The translations under genes and the position numbers were made by a program. Shown piece by piece: positions 26,599 through 36,043 of a stretch of DNA of 64,000 nt (positions are counted from its first letter, which is position 1; each line of letters starts with the position of its first letter). The notes below the pieces were generated by a model. It did not search any database. It had not been told where the DNA came from and saw only the letters and a list, made by a program, of their open reading frames with translations. The stretch comes from Desulfomonilaceae bacterium (GTDB taxonomy: Bacteria; Desulfobacterota; Desulfomonilia; Desulfomonilales; Desulfomonilaceae): positions 1-64,000 of the forward strand of contig JBAZSD010000016.1 of the NCBI GenBank assembly GCA_041662605.1, written 5' to 3'.

Positions 26599-26838
26599 AG
26601 CTTGACTCCCTCGGAAAATTATTCAGAATTGTATGGTCAAATTAGTAGACCAAGATCCTAACCTAGGATAATCTTCGATCATCATCGTTGATTACTGATA
26701 GAACAGGTTGAACATGTCAAGGTCACATCGTCATGTTCTGGAAACTTATATCAGCGTTTATTCGCACTGCACGCCGAGTTTTCAAAGCTTATCGGTCAAT
26801 TACTACTAGTTTTTGGTCGGAACTCCGGGAGGACAAAT

Positions 26839-28104
26839 ATGACGGATTTGAAGCAGCAATATAAAAAAGTGATGGATGACCACTTTCCTGATGAATTGAC
26901 TATCACGTTTGGATCACAATCCCTTAAATATAGAAAGAAATCCTGGCAGATCAAAGACTCTGGCGGCGCGCTGGTCGAAAAGGGGCTTCGCTACGGTGAA
27001 AACCCGGGACAAGAGGCGGCTCTTTATGAGTTGAAAACCGGTAATCTGGAATTGGGGGGCTGCAAGTTTATACAACCCGGTCATAGTCTTGTCAGCGGCA
27101 TCTCCGAGGACAATATGATCCAGGCCGGAAAACATCCGGGGAAAATCAATCTTACTGATGTAGATAATGCGCTCAACATCATCAAATTTCTTATGGATAA
27201 ACCCGCCTGCGCGATCATGAAACACAACAATCCCTCTGCTGTCGCGACATCATCCTCTGTCGCAGACTCATATCACAGGGCTAATATGGCGGACAGGATT
27301 GCCGCTTTCGGAGGAGCCGCTGTCTTCAATAGACCGATTGACATTACCACGGCTCAATTGATCAGTGATAATTATTTGGAAGTTGTGGCCGCTCCCGATT
27401 TTGAAGCCGGGGTAATCGATATTCTTGCAAAAAGAAAAAACTTGAGGATCTTGTCTTTGCCTCGTCTGGACAGGTTGGAAGATTATTGTGACTACAAATT
27501 CGTTGACTTCAAATCATTGATCGATGGTGGGATTATTGTCCAGCAGTCTTCGATTAACACGGTCAGGTCAGCTTCTGACCTACAGCCGGCGGAAACTACC
27601 TACAAGGGAACCAGATACTTTGTGGGGAGGTTCCCTTCTGATAGGGAACTGGAAGACATGATTTTTGGATGGGCTGTCGAACAGGGAGTAACCTCAAACT
27701 CCGTGTTGTACGTCAAGGACGGTTGTACGGTTGGAATCGGAACAGGAGAACAGGACCGGGTCGGCGTAGCCGAACTCGCGCTAATAAAGGCGCAGGTTAA
27801 GTACAGGGACAGGCTCTGCTTTGAACGTTACAAGAAGCCGTACAATGAAATCATTGACGAAGATATTAAATGCGAGCTTGATGAAGAGACACGCACTGGA
27901 GGCGCAGGCCTGTTTAATTCCGTTATGGTATCGGACGCCTTCTTTCCTTTCAGGGACGGGGTTGACGTTGGTATCAGGGCGGGCATATCCGCAATAGTTC
28001 AACCAGGTGGTTCGGATCGGGATTTTGAGAGTATTATGGCCTGTAATGAGGCTAACCCACAGGTTGCCATGATGTTTACAGGACAAAGAGCTTTTAAACA
28101 TTAG
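26839..28104 (+). CDS. stand-alone AICAR transformylase (C-terminal PurH-like)
   Basis: 421 residues related to the AICAR formyltransferase half of PurH. LRYGENPGQEAALYE (residues ~52-66) and MKHNNPSAVA (residues ~128-137, with the catalytic Lys-His pair) are diagnostic. RTGGAGLFNSVMVSDAFFPF and GISAIVQPGGS complete the fold. The N-terminal IMP cyclohydrolase domain of ordinary PurH is absent, so the protein could only perform the formyl transfer to AICAR. The cyclohydrolase must be elsewhere. The start has a GGGAGG Shine-Dalgarno. It is followed after 14 bases by the SYLF gene. Confidence 0.88.
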   Translation: MTDLKQQYKKVMDDHFPDELTITFGSQSLKYRKKSWQIKDSGGALVEKGLRYGENPGQEAALYELKTGNLELGGCKFIQPGHSLVSGISEDNMIQAGKHPGKINLTDVDNALNIIKFLMDKPACAIMKHNNPSAVATSSSVADSYHRANMADRIAAFGGAAVFNRPIDITTAQLISDNYLEVVAAPDFEAGVIDILAKRKNLRILSLPRLDRLEDYCDYKFVDFKSLIDGGIIVQQSSINTVRSASDLQPAETTYKGTRYFVGRFPSDRELEDMIFGWAVEQGVTSNSVLYVKDGCTVGIGTGEQDRVGVAELALIKAQVKYRDRLCFERYKKPYNEIIDEDIKCELDEETRTGGAGLFNSVMVSDAFFPFRDGVDVGIRAGISAIVQPGGSDRDFESIMACNEANPQVAMMFTGQRAFKH

Positions 28105-28118
28105 GCGTTCGGAAGTAC

Positions 28119-28805
28119 ATGAAACATAGCCTAAACATTGTTGTGATATTGATCGTAATGCTGGCTTTACCTGCGCATGCCGATGTGTCCTTTTCGGATG
28201 CGGACAATGAGATAGGCCGCTGTGACAAAGCGCTTAAAGAAATTTCCGCAATTCCGGGCAAGCATATTCCAAAGGGTCTATTCCAGAAAGCCAGAGGTAT
28301 GGCCATATTCCCCGGAGTAATCAACGTTGGTGTTCTGGTGGGGTTCGAATCGGGGAGAGGAATTATTCTGAGGCGGGATCAAAAAACACTGGAGTGGTCA
28401 AATCCCGCCTTTTTTATTTTCCGGAGCGGAAGCGTGGGGTTTCAGCTTGGGGCTCAGTCGCTAGATCTGATTCTATTTTTTATGGATGAGGTTTCAATTC
28501 AGAGGTTGCTGGAAGAAAAGTTTATTCTGGGTGTGGACGCCTCTGTGAACGCTGGTCCAGTCGGTCGGGAAAAATCAATGGACACGAGTTTGAGGCTCGA
28601 ATCTCAGATTCTGTCCTATGCCAAGGGCAAGGGGTTGTTTCTCGGTGTTTCCCTTAGTGGTGGAGTCATCCAACCCGACACACAGGCTAATGAAGTCTTC
28701 CAAGGAAAGGATGTTTCAGTTCAGGATGTTTTATACGAAAATAGAGGGCCCCAAACTGATAACACGAGGAACCTTCTGGCCACAATTGATGAATTGTCAA
28801 AATGA
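28119..28805 (+). CDS. SYLF/Ysc84 domain lipid-binding protein, exported
   Basis: 228 residues. A signal peptide (residues 1-21, ending PAHA) is followed by a complete SYLF domain: FQKARGMAIFPGVINVGVLVG, SNPAFFIFRSGSVGFQLGAQSLDLILF, VDASVNAGPVG and GKGLFLGVSLSGGVIQPD. In eukaryotes the domain binds phosphoinositides; bacterial versions are exported envelope proteins of unclear role. The gene is 14 bases after the AICAR-transformylase gene, perhaps only by chance of operon position. Confidence 0.9.
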   Translation: MKHSLNIVVILIVMLALPAHADVSFSDADNEIGRCDKALKEISAIPGKHIPKGLFQKARGMAIFPGVINVGVLVGFESGRGIILRRDQKTLEWSNPAFFIFRSGSVGFQLGAQSLDLILFFMDEVSIQRLLEEKFILGVDASVNAGPVGREKSMDTSLRLESQILSYAKGKGLFLGVSLSGGVIQPDTQANEVFQGKDVSVQDVLYENRGPQTDNTRNLLATIDELSK

Positions 28806-28846
28806 GTCCCTCCCCTTTTACTTCCCACAATTACACCATCATAACT

Positions 28847-29482
28847 TCATTTAGTCCCGGAATCAGACTTTGAGCCCGCCTTATCAATATCGTTCTGATT
28901 CATTTTAAGGTAACTCTCAGCCTGCTGAATCAAATTCTTCAGATCAGGAGCGGACATGGTATGAAGATAGTCTATTTCTCCCTGTAACTCTTTAAGAATA
29001 TTGGCAAGTTTGGCTTGCCGTTCTTCTATTGTAAGCAAGGTTTCCGCAAGTTCCTGAGACTTGCTGGAGTAGCCTGATAACCCGCTTCTATTTATTATCC
29101 ATATTGCCAGAGGAAAACCCAAGGCAATCAAAACCAATAGCAGAACCATGGCCTTTAAATATTGGATGACCTCTGTGCTGGCCATCTTGTTGAAATAACT
29201 CCTGTCTTCCGCCTTTTCTCCCGTTATCTTTATTTTTTCCAGCGTTTTTTCTATGGTTTCAAATCTGTTCTCGATGGAAGACGGAGTCAAACTCTGATTC
29301 TGAACGGCGCCTTCCTGAATTTGATTCACAGCGCCGCTATCGGCTACTGCGGCGCCTGTTTCAGAGCTGAAACCTATTACGAGGAAAAATAATACTAAAG
29401 ACAGGATCAGAACACGCCATCTTGAATTGGCAACAATCTTCAGTTTTTTAGATACACCCAGAACAGGATTTTCAAAAAGCAT
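28847..29482 (-). CDS. membrane protein with two hydrophobic segments and coiled coil
   Basis: 211 residues, family not recognised. A first hydrophobic segment at ~22-42 may be a signal anchor (VLILSLVLFFLVIGF); a second is near 128-150 (AMVLLLVLIALGFPLAIWIIN). The C-terminal ~60 residues look helical and coiled-coil (LTIEERQAKLANILKELQGE). The frame extends to 29536, but the ATG at 29482 has an ideal AGGGAGG Shine-Dalgarno. It starts 15 bases after the oxoamine-synthase stop, so the two are probably co-transcribed. Confidence 0.72.
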   Translation of the reverse strand: MLFENPVLGVSKKLKIVANSRWRVLILSLVLFFLVIGFSSETGAAVADSGAVNQIQEGAVQNQSLTPSSIENRFETIEKTLEKIKITGEKAEDRSYFNKMASTEVIQYLKAMVLLLVLIALGFPLAIWIINRSGLSGYSSKSQELAETLLTIEERQAKLANILKELQGEIDYLHTMSAPDLKNLIQQAESYLKMNQNDIDKAGSKSDSGTK

Positions 29483-29496
29483 TCCTGAATCCTCCC

Positions 29497-30684
29497 TTAA
29501 CTTATCAGACCTATCTGACGCCCTACGCGTCCACAAATCTCAACGACCTTTTCAAGATCATCAAGTGAATGTGTCGCCATTAGACACATCCGGATCCTTT
29601 GGCCTCCAGGCGGAACAGCCGGAGAGACGACACAGTTGGTGAAAATTCCCTGATCGAACAGAAGGCGCCAGAATATACATGCACGGGCGTCATCCCCAAC
29701 GATCATAGGTACAATTGGAGTCTCCGTTGGGCCTGTGTCAAATCCCAGATCAACAATTCGTTTCAGTAAAAATCTGGTATTGGTCCAGAGCTGTTCACGA
29801 ATTTCAGGCTCAGTCTTGATGACATCAAGAGCGGCTTGAGTAGCCGCGATTGCCGAGGGTGGCATCGAAGCTGAGAATATTAGGGCCCTGGAATTATGGC
29901 GAATGTAATTTATTACTGCAGCGTCACCTGCGATGAACCCTCCAAGTGAGGCCAAAGACTTGCTGAAAGTTCCCATAACCAGATCTACTTGACCCGTCAA
30001 ATCGAAATGTTCGAGTGTTCCCCTGCCGGTTTTCCCCAATACACCTATGCCGTGGGCGTCATCCAACATTATGCGAGCCCCATATTCCTTGGCGACTGAA
30101 ACAATCTCTGGTAATGGAGCAATATCGCCTTCCATACTGTAGACCCCGTCGACTATTACCAGAACCCCATTTGAGTCACTGCTGGCTTCAAGATTTCGCC
30201 TGAGAGACTCCGGGTCATTGTGACGAAACCGTCTGACTTTGCCGAAGGAAAGTCTTACCCCCTCAAGAATGCTGGCATGTACGAGTCTATCTACTATAAC
30301 TGTGTCATTTCTAGCCAGTAACGGCGCTATAGCCCCTTGGTTGGTGAGAAAACCTGTAGTAAAAACCTGTGCGGATTCCTTGCCCACAAATTCGGCGAGG
30401 GAGACTTCCAATTGTTCGTGCATCTCTAGCGTGCCATTTAGAAACCTGGAGCCGGAACAACTAGTCCCATTTATCTCCAACGCCCTCATTGCGGCTTCTT
30501 TAACTCTGGGGTGAGTCGTCAATCCCAGATAATTGTTTGAGCCGACCATGATCATATCCCGACCATCGACCGTGACATGTGGCCCATTTAAGGTCGAAAT
30601 CGCCTTGAAGTAAGGGTAAATTCCCAGCTCAACTATCTCTTTTTCACGATTGAACGAATAACACTTTTCGAAAATATCTTTCAT
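29497..30684 (-). CDS. alpha-oxoamine synthase (AONS / KBL / serine palmitoyltransferase-like)
   Basis: 395 residues, full length for PLP-dependent alpha-oxoamine synthases that join an acyl-CoA to an amino acid with loss of CO2. Visible are GSNNYLGLTTHP, GTSCSGSRFLNGTL, VDGVYSMEGDIAPL, the cofactor-contacting LDDAHGIGVLG, and the PLP-lysine motif GTFSKSLASLGGF. The SCSGSRFLNGT and TFSKSLASLGGF forms look closer to bacterial serine-palmitoyltransferase-like enzymes than to BioF, but I cannot settle this. No bio or threonine-degradation genes are adjacent. Confidence 0.85.
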   Translation of the reverse strand: MKDIFEKCYSFNREKEIVELGIYPYFKAISTLNGPHVTVDGRDMIMVGSNNYLGLTTHPRVKEAAMRALEINGTSCSGSRFLNGTLEMHEQLEVSLAEFVGKESAQVFTTGFLTNQGAIAPLLARNDTVIVDRLVHASILEGVRLSFGKVRRFRHNDPESLRRNLEASSDSNGVLVIVDGVYSMEGDIAPLPEIVSVAKEYGARIMLDDAHGIGVLGKTGRGTLEHFDLTGQVDLVMGTFSKSLASLGGFIAGDAAVINYIRHNSRALIFSASMPPSAIAATQAALDVIKTEPEIREQLWTNTRFLLKRIVDLGFDTGPTETPIVPMIVGDDARACIFWRLLFDQGIFTNCVVSPAVPPGGQRIRMCLMATHSLDDLEKVVEICGRVGRQIGLIS

Positions 30685-30857
30685 GTTCCAGCGCTTTCAA
30701 GAGAGGTTCAGGACCTACGAAAGAGTTTCGTCCCCAGGTTTATCCTCTTAGGATTAAGCATTCCAGTTGGAAACGGAGCTTATTTTAAGCGTGATCCATC
30801 GATCACGTCAAGTGTATGTATCAAGCCCCAATGAAGACAAGACCTGAAACAAAAAAA

Positions 30858-30886
30858 CCGATCACCGACATAGAGCCGGTGATCGG
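30858..30886 (-). terminator. intrinsic terminator of sat
   Basis: CCGATCACCG (30858-30867) pairs perfectly with CGGTGATCGG (30877-30886). On the minus strand the stem is followed by GGTTTTTTTG. It lies 35 bases after the sat stop and is an excellent rho-independent terminator. The T-rich plus-strand flank could also stop rightward transcription. Confidence 0.9.
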
Positions 30887-30920
30887 GTATCAGTTTGGGT
30901 TTTTGTTTTATAACTAAGAA

Positions 30921-32141
30921 TTATTTCTTCACATCGCCGGTAGCCGCGCCATGCAGCTTGACTTCGACTTTTTCTTCCAGTCCTTGATAGTATTTTTTCA
31001 GAATGTCCACAACTTCAGGTCTCGAGAATTCAGGAGGTAATTCGCCACCCTCAGACAGAGTTTTACGGACCATGGTTCCGGAAAGAAGCAGACGATCAGC
31101 TTTGCCATGCGGGCAGGTTCTCATTGAAGCCATACCACCGCATTTAAAGCAGTGGAAAGTCCAGTCGATGTTGAGGGGCTGTAGTTCCAGCGACCCTTCG
31201 GGTATGACATCAAAAATTTTTTGAGCGTCAAACGGTCCATAGTAATCGCCAACACCAGCGTGGTCACGACCTACGATAAGATGGCTACAGCCGTAGTTTT
31301 GGCGGAATACACCATGAAGAAGAGCTTCTCTCGGACCGGCGTATCTCATTTCCATCGGATAGCCTTTGGTTACAACGGTGTCTTTGACAAAATAGTTGTC
31401 TACAAGAGCGTTAATAGCATCTACACGAACATCCGCAGGAATGTCACCGGCTTTCAATTTTCCAAGGAGTTGATGGATGATTATACCGTCCATGACCTCT
31501 ACAGCGATTTTGGCCAGGAATTCATGGGACCTGTGCATCGGGTTACGCAACTGCAAAGCCGCAATACGCTTCCAGCCTTTTGCTTCAAATATGGCCCTGG
31601 TTTCAGCCGGTGTGCCATAAAGATCACCATATTCTTCAGGGAACCCGCCCTCGGTTAACACTTTGACGGGGCCCGCCAGGTTGTATTTACCCTGAGCCAT
31701 GACTTTCTGGACACCGGGATGTTCCATGTCATCAGTGGTAAAAACCTTTTTGCACTCGTAATTTTTGTCGATCGTGTATTTTTCGGTGACTTTCATAGTG
31801 GCGACGACTTCTTTATTGTCCGTGTCAAATAGAGCTATTTCATCTCCCACTTTGACACTTTCGTCGTCAGTTGAAACAGTGATCGGAATAGGCCAGAACA
31901 GACCACTGGCCATCTTGTATTCGTCACATACGCCTTTCCAATCAGCTTTGGTCATGAAACCTTCAAGCGGTGTAAAAGCGCCACAACCCATCATAAGGAG
32001 ATCGCCCGTTTCTCTCGATGTGATGTTGATTTTCTTAAGAGTTTCGGCTTTTTTCTTCTCTTCTGCTAGCGCTGCGCCTTTTAGCATCAAAGGTTTTAAT
32101 TCCCCACCACCGTGAGGTCTCACCAGCTTGGCTTTCGACAT
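30921..32141 (-). CDS. sat: sulfate adenylyltransferase (ATP sulfurylase)
   Basis: 406 residues, a monofunctional Sat with no APS-kinase domain. The nucleotide-binding motifs QLRNPMHRSHE and IVGRDHAGVGDYYGPF are intact. HCFKCGGMASMRTCPHGK is a zinc-site motif known from sulfate-reducer and archaeal enzymes. It activates sulfate to APS, the first step of dissimilatory sulfate reduction, in the cytosol. No aprBA or qmo genes are in the window. The track start at 32180 is replaced by the ATG at 32141, which has a perfect AGGAGG Shine-Dalgarno. Confidence 0.96.
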   Translation of the reverse strand: MSKAKLVRPHGGGELKPLMLKGAALAEEKKKAETLKKINITSRETGDLLMMGCGAFTPLEGFMTKADWKGVCDEYKMASGLFWPIPITVSTDDESVKVGDEIALFDTDNKEVVATMKVTEKYTIDKNYECKKVFTTDDMEHPGVQKVMAQGKYNLAGPVKVLTEGGFPEEYGDLYGTPAETRAIFEAKGWKRIAALQLRNPMHRSHEFLAKIAVEVMDGIIIHQLLGKLKAGDIPADVRVDAINALVDNYFVKDTVVTKGYPMEMRYAGPREALLHGVFRQNYGCSHLIVGRDHAGVGDYYGPFDAQKIFDVIPEGSLELQPLNIDWTFHCFKCGGMASMRTCPHGKADRLLLSGTMVRKTLSEGGELPPEFSRPEVVDILKKYYQGLEEKVEVKLHGAATGDVKK

Positions 32142-32553
32142 CTGTAGTCCTCCTTGAACTTTATGCCTTGGTAAAAGCACGTCCCGAGCACAGTCCCAAA
32201 AGTCTGTAAGACTCTGAATCTAATGATCAGGAGTGTCTTTTCGAAGTTGTGGTAAAAACTGAAATGACAAGTAAGTTTAATTGTGAGTGGCCTCCTTGTC
32301 AAGGAAAAAGCATGAAATTTAAAACCGTTAAGCCTCCAGGAACTTTTTGGCCGTTTACCCCAAAGACTTCTTTTCCCGCTGCTTTGAATAATCAGGCAAA
32401 CCGCATGCCACATTAGTGAAAACCGGGGCGCCGAGCTAAATTACGCGATTGAGGCGGTTTCGCTGGGACAGAAACCCAAATCGTTAAATTTCTGGGCTGG
32501 TAACAATGTCAAATTTTTTGACAGGTTGTAAACAAATGCAAGCGGTTCTGGTT
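32142..32553. other. sat leader and promoter region
   Basis: About 410 bases between sat and the M23/LysM gene, both read leftward. The sat-proximal part holds a promoter at 32274-32302 and a leader of about 125 bases. The remainder shows no gene. Confidence 0.6.
32274..32302 (-). promoter_or_regulatory. sigma-70 promoter of sat
   Basis: On the minus strand TTGACA (32302-32297) and TAAACT (32279-32274) are separated by exactly 17 bases. Transcription would begin near 32267, giving a leader of about 125 bases before the sat ATG. Confidence 0.7.
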
Positions 32554-33489
32554 TTAAGGCAGGTTAGCCGATAATAGATCCGGGATTTTCCAGTGAGCAA
32601 GGACAGGCCCCATTGGAGAATTTGCGAATCTTTTGGCCACACGCATTCCGGCCATTTCTTTAGATGAAAAGTATGCTAAAGGATTGTACATTTGATTAGC
32701 GACTCGAACCTCCAAATGCAAATGTGGCCCGGTGGAACGTCCTGTATTTCCCACCATTCCTATTTTCTGGCCTCTCCGAATTAGCTGTCCGGGCTTTACC
32801 ACTATTCCGGACAAGTGAGCGTAATAGGTATAAGCGCCCTTCCCGTGATCAATTAAAACAGTATTTCCATATCTCCTGAATCTTTTCTGACTGCCGGTAA
32901 AAACAATTCTTCCGTCAGCGCAGGATAATACCGAATTCCCTACCGGCGCCGCTATATCCAACCCTTTATGAAAACTACCCCAACGAAATCCAAATGGAGA
33001 CGTCAACACTCCGTGAGGCACTGGGAACCTGAGTTGCGGCACATTTGGATGCCTCAATCCTCTAATCGCGCTTGCTACAAAATATCTGGTCTGAGAGTCA
33101 TTCGCGCCGATCATGGGTTTAGGAGGATTAGGAGATCTTTTCAGATCGGTCTCCGGCAACAGAGCGGACGCGGGCAAAAAAATAGTTTCTCCGCGACTTA
33201 TTTTGTAAGGGGATTCCAACTTGTTTAGTTTTGCTACGGCTTTGAGATCCAGACCATAAACATCGCAAATGTGCGCTAGCGTTTCATCTTTCCCAACCAC
33301 ATGAAAGGCCCCTTCCTCATCTGAAACAGCTTTGTTTTTTTCGATTTTTTGGACCGCTGTTTTCTTGTTAGAAACCTCGGAAATGGACGATCTCATGGAA
33401 GCCAGGTTGGCGGAACAACCGGATAGAACCCATATTGAGAGAATTATTGACCAGCAGGATGCGAGTTTCTTCATGTTTAAGTTAGTCAT
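32554..33489 (-). CDS. LysM and M23 peptidase-domain lipoprotein (NlpD/murein hydrolase activator-like)
   Basis: 311 residues. A lipobox (VLSGC) near residue 24 predicts an outer-membrane or inner-membrane lipoprotein. A LysM peptidoglycan-binding domain follows (KDETLAHICDVYGLD, ISRGETIFLP; residues ~65-110). The C-terminal M23 (LytM) domain contains SFHKGLDIAAPVGN and GPHLHLEVRV, which hold the zinc-binding His/Asp and the HLH motif. With these ligands present it may be an active endopeptidase rather than a pure activator. Confidence 0.9.
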   Translation of the reverse strand: MTNLNMKKLASCWSIILSIWVLSGCSANLASMRSSISEVSNKKTAVQKIEKNKAVSDEEGAFHVVGKDETLAHICDVYGLDLKAVAKLNKLESPYKISRGETIFLPASALLPETDLKRSPNPPKPMIGANDSQTRYFVASAIRGLRHPNVPQLRFPVPHGVLTSPFGFRWGSFHKGLDIAAPVGNSVLSCADGRIVFTGSQKRFRRYGNTVLIDHGKGAYTYYAHLSGIVVKPGQLIRRGQKIGMVGNTGRSTGPHLHLEVRVANQMYNPLAYFSSKEMAGMRVAKRFANSPMGPVLAHWKIPDLLSANLP

Positions 33490-33671
33490 TTAACATTTCG
33501 ACATGACAGCTATTTTAGCTAAACTTATTTAAAAGTCAACTATTTTATTCTATAATATTGAACTGTTATTAATATTTTATCATATATAAGTTTATTTATC
33601 GCGGAGAATTCTTTTCAGCGCGGGGGGTTCAGATTCAATTTTTCATGTTGATCGTTTGGATGAAAGACGGA

Positions 33672-33702
33672 AAGGCCGAAACAATCGATTGGTCTCGGCC
33701 TT
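33672..33702 (-). terminator. stem-loop downstream of the coiled-coil gene
   Basis: AAGGCCGA (33672-33679) pairs with TCGGCCTT (33695-33702). It lies 33 bases after the stop at 33735. The T-tract on the minus strand is modest, so the terminator call is moderate. Confidence 0.55.
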
Positions 33703-33734
33703 ATTCCATGCATAAACCGGAGCAAATGAGGCTG

Positions 33735-34220
33735 TTATTTCTGGACGGGCGCGCCGGGAACCGGAGCTACAGGAGCCTGAGCTGAGGCATTGGGGGCCAC
33801 TTGATTCTTGGCTTCTTCATCTTTCATCTTCTGCGCTTCCTCGGCCCATTTTTTTGCGTTCAAAGAAGATATCTGCTGCTTGAGAAGAATAAGTTCCTGA
33901 TCATAGCCTTTGACCTGTCTGGTCAAAGTAGATTTTGTAGAATTCTTGATCTCATCGATCTGGGAATCAAGCTTGGAAATCTGAGAATCGAGCTGAACTC
34001 GCTGCTTGATCAGATTGTCGGCCTGGTTCATCAAAGATTTGACCTGCTGATCCATCGTGCTTTCAGACTGCTGCTTAGCCTGATTTATCTGCGCCTGAAC
34101 ACGTTCAGCCTTTTGCTGAAGTGCGCCGATTTGAGACATCAGGTCCTCAGCGAACACATTGGCGCCAAAGTTAATTAAAAGAACTGACGCGGCGATTAAA
34201 ATTATTGCTGTCTTTTTCAT
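33735..34220 (-). CDS. periplasmic coiled-coil protein
   Basis: 161 residues from the ATG at 34220, which has a GAGGAG Shine-Dalgarno; the frame extends to 34292 without support. A signal peptide (MKKTAIILIAASVLLINFG...FAED) is followed by about 110 residues of heptad-patterned Gln/Lys-rich helix (residues ~28-140). A Pro/Ala-rich tail ends the protein. The composition resembles periplasmic chaperones or LPP-like spacers but no family is recognised. The structural role is inferred only. Confidence 0.75.
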   Translation of the reverse strand: MKKTAIILIAASVLLINFGANVFAEDLMSQIGALQQKAERVQAQINQAKQQSESTMDQQVKSLMNQADNLIKQRVQLDSQISKLDSQIDEIKNSTKSTLTRQVKGYDQELILLKQQISSLNAKKWAEEAQKMKDEEAKNQVAPNASAQAPVAPVPGAPVQK

Positions 34221-34292
34221 GCGGCAACTCCTCGAGAAGATATACGAGACCGGACTGCGGCCTAGGTCGTAAGAGGTCATACCACATTTCAA

Positions 34293-34708
34293 ATAAAAAT
34301 CAAGATAATTTCATCCGTTATTTAAAGGTATTATATCTAATATATTATGTTATTTATTGTATATAGCCTTATCTTTGCTGGTTACTAAGCCTTTTATGTT
34401 GTTATCAATTTATTCAAATGCACTCCTAACTCAGGCCTTCACATTAATTAATTTACACACTAGCCTTATATTTAATACTTTTTATGCTCACATATAAAGA
34501 CTGAGCAGCGCGTTGATAGGCGCCGCCAATTGCGCCTCCCCATTCAGCGGCAGTTTCCACTTCAGATTTTTTTTGCATCATGGAACTATTATCAACTTTT
34601 TTGATTTACTTTATGCCAATCAGATGATAGAGAGCCCAAGCAAAGTATGGATCCATCGCCCCAGGCCTCCAGTCAAAGGGCGGACCGAAAATTAGGAGAT
34701 TTCGTCCG
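34293..34708. other. AT-rich intergenic region between divergent genes
   Basis: 416 bases, much richer in A/T than the surrounding genes (especially 34320-34500). It separates the leftward coiled-coil gene from a rightward envelope protein. Many A/T tracts make promoter calls unreliable. No RNA gene or repeat is recognised. Confidence 0.5.
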
Positions 34709-36043
34709 TTGTCGCTGAGGAGCCTATTCAAAGATAATTACCTCGTACAATTGTTCTCTTGGTCAAAGATGCCCAGGTTGAATCTATTCACATTTTTTCC
34801 CAGAGTTTGGCTTGCTTTAGTTTTAAGCTTGACGCTGGTGTTGTATTCATTTCCACAATCCCTTGCAGCTAGTCTTCCTATGCCAGGTGAAGAGCGGTCA
34901 GGAATTTTTTATGCGATTACTCATCTTCCTCTGTTTGTTTACGGAATTTTATTTCTGATCTTTTGCTTGTCCGTGGTGAATTTTGTTTTGCAATTCAAGC
35001 CTGTCGGGATTTGGGGTTGGGCTTTGAGGTTCCGTCGCGCTGATAATCCTCGCGGCATTGTCACCAGAACGATCAACCATATTGAAAAACCCGCCGGGAG
35101 CCGTAGAACCCAAGGTCTGACGACATACAAAAAGCTCCAGGAACCATTGGACGACGGGATAGTTGCGGTCCGGGCTTTAGATAATGACGCGGACGCGTCC
35201 AATCTGTTTACTCCTACTCCATTGGATGGAGCTAATCATCCTTTACCTAAATTCGGCTCTGCCAAAGAAACGGAGCTTTCAGAGGCGCCTCTGGGCGAAA
35301 CCCGTACCACTGGAACTAATGTTCAAGCGTCGAAAGAATTCCGCTTTTCTTCGGCTGTAGACGTGCCTTCCCAGGAAGAAATAGAACGCAGAGAGAAAGA
35401 ACGACTAGTGGTTTCCGGTTTCATTCTTGGTCCTGATGGTAAACCCGTGGAATCCGCTGTAGTTTATCTGGCTGATCAAGAAGGGACCAAAATCGGGCAG
35501 TCCTGCCGGAGCAATGGAGAAAATGGCTCCTTCAAAGTTCTTGTTCATGAAACAGGGTCCTATTTCCTCCATGTTTACAAACGAGGGTATGCCATTCGAG
35601 ACGTCGAACCCATACCCATACCTGTCGAGACAGGTAAATTTGAAGGACTGATTGTAAATCTAGTGTCGCAAGGATGTTTGATACAGGGTCGCGCTTTTGA
35701 TGAAAATGGCGCTATGCCGGTCGCTGATATTCAAATCAAATGCGTTTGCAGAAGTGATAATTTTATAGGGGCCGCCACGACTGATGAGGATGGCTCGTTC
35801 AGATTGTCAAATGTTCCCATGAACTCAGAGTGCTATCTGGAAGCCGTTGATAAGGCGGGGAACATGTTGACTAAAACAGATGGCTTTCAGACGGTTCAGA
35901 AGAAACAATTGTACAAGGAGATTAAAATCCCCTCCTTCCGGTTCGCTTCCTATGAAGACTCCGCTGAAGTTCTTAACCCTTTTCTCGAAACCAAGCTCGA
36001 TGACGCTCAAAATGACGCTATTGTCGTTGTTTCGGGTTCTTAA
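34709..36043 (+). CDS. membrane protein with tandem carboxypeptidase-regulatory-like domains
   Basis: 444 residues from a TTG at 34709; an ATG at 34769 is a plausible alternative, and neither has a strong Shine-Dalgarno. Two hydrophobic segments (about residues 32-54 and 73-95) are followed by an unstructured region (~130-220). Two tandem carboxypeptidase-regulatory-like Ig folds follow (starts VVSGFILGPDGKPVESAVVY and LIQGRAFDENGAMPVADIQI). The folds are typical of extracytoplasmic or surface adhesion modules; the orientation is not certain. Function unknown. Confidence 0.75.
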   Translation: MSLRSLFKDNYLVQLFSWSKMPRLNLFTFFPRVWLALVLSLTLVLYSFPQSLAASLPMPGEERSGIFYAITHLPLFVYGILFLIFCLSVVNFVLQFKPVGIWGWALRFRRADNPRGIVTRTINHIEKPAGSRRTQGLTTYKKLQEPLDDGIVAVRALDNDADASNLFTPTPLDGANHPLPKFGSAKETELSEAPLGETRTTGTNVQASKEFRFSSAVDVPSQEEIERREKERLVVSGFILGPDGKPVESAVVYLADQEGTKIGQSCRSNGENGSFKVLVHETGSYFLHVYKRGYAIRDVEPIPIPVETGKFEGLIVNLVSQGCLIQGRAFDENGAMPVADIQIKCVCRSDNFIGAATTDEDGSFRLSNVPMNSECYLEAVDKAGNMLTKTDGFQTVQKKQLYKEIKIPSFRFASYEDSAEVLNPFLETKLDDAQNDAIVVVSGS

